In this document: one piece after another, positions 60,985-64,000 of the stretch
Layout: every line of letters begins with the position of its first letter
Position numbering within the stretch: the first letter of the stretch is position 1
Origin: Siphonodentalium dalli
Lineage: Eukaryota > Mollusca > Scaphopoda > Gadilida > Siphonodentaliidae
Reading direction: 5' to 3'
NCBI GenBank assembly: GCA_032622095.1
Contig: CP136064.1
Span: 194,589,948-194,653,947 of the forward strand
Length of the DNA stretch: 64,000 nucleotides
Position numbers and translations under genes: made by a program
Notes under the pieces: generated by a model
Database searches by the model: none
Told to the model about the DNA's origin: nothing
Seen by the model: the letters and a program-made list of their open reading frames with translations, nothing else

Positions 60985-61080
60985 TAAATAATTGAAATGC
61001 GTAAGATTTGGGTATTATTTATAGAATTCCCCCTGATATACCACCATTCAATTTGGCCGAAAATTACACGAAAAAGTCCC

Positions 61081-61710
61081 TATTATTGCAATAAGCCCGT
61101 ATTGGATTTATAATTCAGAACACCATAATCAGACTTTTCCGTTACTTAGTAAAAGATGGTTTCAAGCTTAAATTGAATGTTTATTTTCAGCGTTATGTGG
61201 GACAATTTCATATTGATATAATCGCATATAGTGCTGAAAACGATGACCCCAAATACTCTCGTATATAAGAATGAAAAGAAGAAAAAAAATTAGCTCTATA
61301 TATGGGCTGAAAGCGAAAAACAAATATTATATATATTCCATATGAACTTATTTTCACGAAACAGGCTAGGATACTGCGTGTGTATTTTCAACATATTCTC
61401 CTGAAATAATATCATATATACCATATTGTTGCGATGAGCCCGTATTCGGCGTAATTCATAACATCAAAACATTCCGTTAATTCACTAGATTCGTGCTTAA
61501 TTTTAATTATATATTTTCAGCTCTATATCACTATATGGTACTAATTCATTTTGAAATATTCCATAATGGTGCTGAAAACGATGACACCAAAAAGTCTCGT
61601 ATAGCGTGTAGAGATGAACACGAGACACAAATAAGCTTTATGGGCTGAAAAGGAAAAATCATTGAGGCCACTATGTGCTGATTTCATGGGGCCAGGCTGG
61701 TATTTCTTAT
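61081..61710. repeat. Diverged tandem direct repeat
   Basis: Two copies, about 61081-61385 and 61423-61710, share agcccgtatt, ttccgtta, attttcagc, gtgctgaaaacgatgac, tctcgtata and gggctgaaa in the same order. Period about 345 bp. No coding potential seen. Confidence 0.6.
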
Positions 61711-61720
61711 ACAAGCGAAA

Positions 61721-62272
61721 GTGTGTCTGGTACAAACATGTAACTACACTTTTTTGGGAATAAATTTTACCAGAACAGGTTCTTTTAAAAATGCAATGTC
61801 TGACCTAAATGCGAAAGGAAGGAAAGCTATGTATTCCTTGTTTGACGCGTTCAAAACAACCTCATTACCACCAATTAAAATAATGTTGAAGTTATATGAT
61901 AAACTAATCAAACCAATTCAGCTCTACGGTAGCGAACTATGGGGATCTTATATGTTAAAAAGTAATGCGGACAAATCAGAGTTGGAACAGTTACATATTA
62001 AATTCTGCAAACAAGTACTAGGTGTCGGAAAATTCGCCTCAAACCAAGCCGTTCGCGCGGAGCTTGGGAGATTCCCTTTAACACATGATGCCATCTTAAG
62101 AACAGCGTCTTACGCAACGAAATTACTCTCACCAGATAAGATAACTTTATTGCAATATAGACATCCAAATGTGGACAGGTTGCAGAAATACATGTACATA
62201 ATGACATTGAAACATGAAATAAGAGAACACAAAAATACATATACACAAGATAGATACAACAATATGTTATGA
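61721..62272 (+). pseudogene. Non-LTR reverse transcriptase fragment
   Basis: Begins at RT motif E (YTFLGINFTRTGSFKNAM) and continues with the thumb-like region (KLYDKLIKPIQLYGSELWG, then AELGRFPLTHDA), ending at a stop at 62270-62272. It resembles the corresponding part of the minus-strand element at 62323-64000 (LFDQLIKPILLYGSELW, AELGRYPITIDA) without being the same copy. The palm motifs and C-terminal zinc knuckle are absent: truncated at both ends. Confidence 0.7.
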
Positions 62273-62322
62273 TATGACACCCTTGGTAGCAGATCGGGTG
62301 ATAATTTCGCGGGTGTGAGCCT

Positions 62323-64000
62323 TTATGTATTCATGGCTGATAACATTGATCTTTGTTTAAAACATAAGTTAATCTTACGGCATATTAACGAACAGACATT
62401 CGGGTCATTGTTACTCATAAAAAATATAAATTTGTCAGTTTCTTTCCATTGTAAAAATCCCGGCTTATATAATTCTAACTGTGAGTAGAGATCATTTCTT
62501 ATGGACTTATATGCGTTACATTCGGTAATAAAGTGAATCTCATTTTCTATAGACTTTCCTTCTTTGCAAAATAAGCATATTCTAGCTGCTTCGGATTTAA
62601 CAGGATATATATGTCTTAGTTTTTCAATAGCAAGGTTATGATTACTGATTCGCAAACGTGTAAACATACTTCTTGCCTCATTGTTGATTGTATATTTGAG
62701 ATAGGGTTCTATATAATATCCATGTTTGACAAGCGCATAGGTTCTCAATTTATTACCACCATCTCCTCTGATTGCGGTAGTTGCCGTAAGCACTTTGGTG
62801 AATTCCGATCGGTATGCCTCTTTCAGTTGGCTACATAAGTTTATCGCCGCGGGCCGAATCTTCGCATCTTTTGGGCATTTCTTCCGTATTATGTCATCTA
62901 ATTGTACGTTCCCTTTGATAAGTTTATTATCGGTGTACGCATCATTAAGTAACGTGTGACGCTCGTGCCGTTGTAATTTGACATTGAATGCGAAGAATTT
63001 GATGGTGGCATCTATTGTAATAGGATATCTGCCCAGCTCCGCCATCGCTGCGTAATTTGACGCCTTGTTGCCTATTCCAAGAGCCATTTTACAATATTCA
63101 ACGTGCAGCTTCTCTCCGTCCAAATCTTTTCTATTGAATATATGATGTTCATTTATCCACAGTTCCGAGCCATATAATAGAATAGGCTTTATTAACTGAT
63201 CGAAAAGTTTAACGAGAATCTGTGGTGATGGCGCATGTTTGCTTTGAAGTGATCGCTTGAGGCTATGCATTGCTCTACATGCTTTATTAATCATTTCCGC
63301 TTGTGCCATAGCAAATTTGCCTTTCTTGTGAAATACGATACCTAGGTATGAGTAATGATCCACGGGTGAAATTATATCATGAGCCAAGTTAAACGTGGGA
63401 GTTGTTACTGTTCGTTTATTTGTGAATAAGATAGATTTGGTTTTGTCGGTATTTATTTGAAGTGCGTTCGATTCTGCGAAGTGTTGTAAATTATCAAGAC
63501 ATCTTTGCATGCCTCTGGGGGATGTGGATAGCAATACCAGATCGTCCGCGAATAACAGGTGATTAATTGGGTTTTCATTTATAAAAGCTGGTTTGCATTC
63601 TGTATCGAAGATGGATGATATACCGTCTATGTATATTTTGAATAACGTAGGTGAAATTGAACACCCCTGTCTGACTCCAATTGTAGAAAGTAGCGGCGGG
63701 CCCACACCATTGCTAGTTTTCAGTTGATATGTACTTTTATGATAAATAGATTTAATTACTCGGAGAATCTGGCCATCTATACCAAGCCGCCTCATTTTAT
63801 TGAAAAGCGTGCATCTGTCTACTGTATCAAATGCTTTCCTGAAATCGACGAAAACTGCATATAGTGGTTTTTTAACCCTCTTTACCTATTTATCAACGAT
63901 AGTTTTTAAAACAAAGGCACTATCAACCGTGCTTCTACCCTCGCGAAATCCAAATTGATTGTCACTTATCAGATTATGGTCCTCAAGAAATGAATTAATC
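62323..64000 (-). pseudogene. Non-LTR retrotransposon reverse transcriptase, cut by the window edge
   Basis: Reading from the right edge: FGFREGRST, motif A FVDFRKAFDTVDR, motif B RQGCSISPTLF, motif C LLFADDLVLLS, motif D KTKSILFTNK and motif E YLGIVFH, then the long C-terminal region with AELGRYPITIDA and a zinc knuckle C-X2-C-X10-H-X4-C (CLFCKEG...HFITEC). The catalytic Asp pair is present. One in-frame TAG at 63886-63888 lies between the fingers and motif A, so the copy is probably dead; from 63795 on it is open for 490 codons. The 5' part, with any endonuclease, is outside the window. It resembles RT families common in marine invertebrates; the exact clade is not determined. Confidence 0.8.

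Noticed and set aside
1-64000. CRISPR arrays, operons or bacterial systems
   Set aside because: No regularly spaced short repeats; gene structure and repeats are those of an animal genome.

Overview
The window is animal nuclear DNA, AT-rich and dense with transposon relics. Evidence: spliced genes with GT-AG introns, AATAAA poly(A) signals, non-LTR retrotransposon fragments, MITEs and long microsatellites. The style of the non-LTR relics and of one repeated gene relic resembles what I know from marine invertebrates, perhaps a mollusc, but I cannot fix the species.

Most of the window (1-58627) is a tandem array of one gene, always on the minus strand: a divergent forkhead (Fox) transcription factor. 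I call the units A to F. Unit A (1-7577) is old and diverged; only exon 1 and part of the intron lie inside the window. Units B (7578-18480), C (18480-26283), D (26283-39130), E (39130-51555) and F (51555-58627) each hold a complete two-exon gene. Exon 1 encodes 55 residues from its first ATG (27 from the second) and ends in a phase-1 donor. Exon 2 follows after a 1.2-1.7 kb intron and encodes the forkhead domain and a Ser/Pro/Tyr/Gln-rich tail, for a predicted product of 469 or 441 residues. All five exon 2 copies are intact. Their forkhead domains are identical in protein although synonymous changes exist. Every complete copy has a 40-bp inverted repeat (a long hairpin) in its 3' UTR, one poly(A) signal, and a block of about 330 bp upstream of exon 1 that stays conserved even in unit A.

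Between the genes lie spacers of repeats: a 3' end of a non-LTR element, a (GA)n tract, a pair of related direct repeats with tRNA-like B-box sequences, a TTAA-flanked foldback element with a 109-bp palindrome, and a plus-strand pseudogene of a coiled-coil family that is itself interrupted by a TTAA-flanked, piggyBac-like MITE. Individual units carry private retrotransposon insertions with clear target-site duplications. Units C and D are almost identical over 7.8 kb. Unit A carries two opposite copies of an ORF1-like retroelement, one with another element nested in it; the other cuts off the 5' end of Fox copy 1.

The array stops inside a (GA)n tract at 58627. The right flank (58628-64000) is single-copy within the window: a TA-flanked MITE, a 683-bp element with Transib/RSS-like ends, a diverged direct repeat, and two reverse-transcriptase relics facing tail to tail, the larger running off the right edge.
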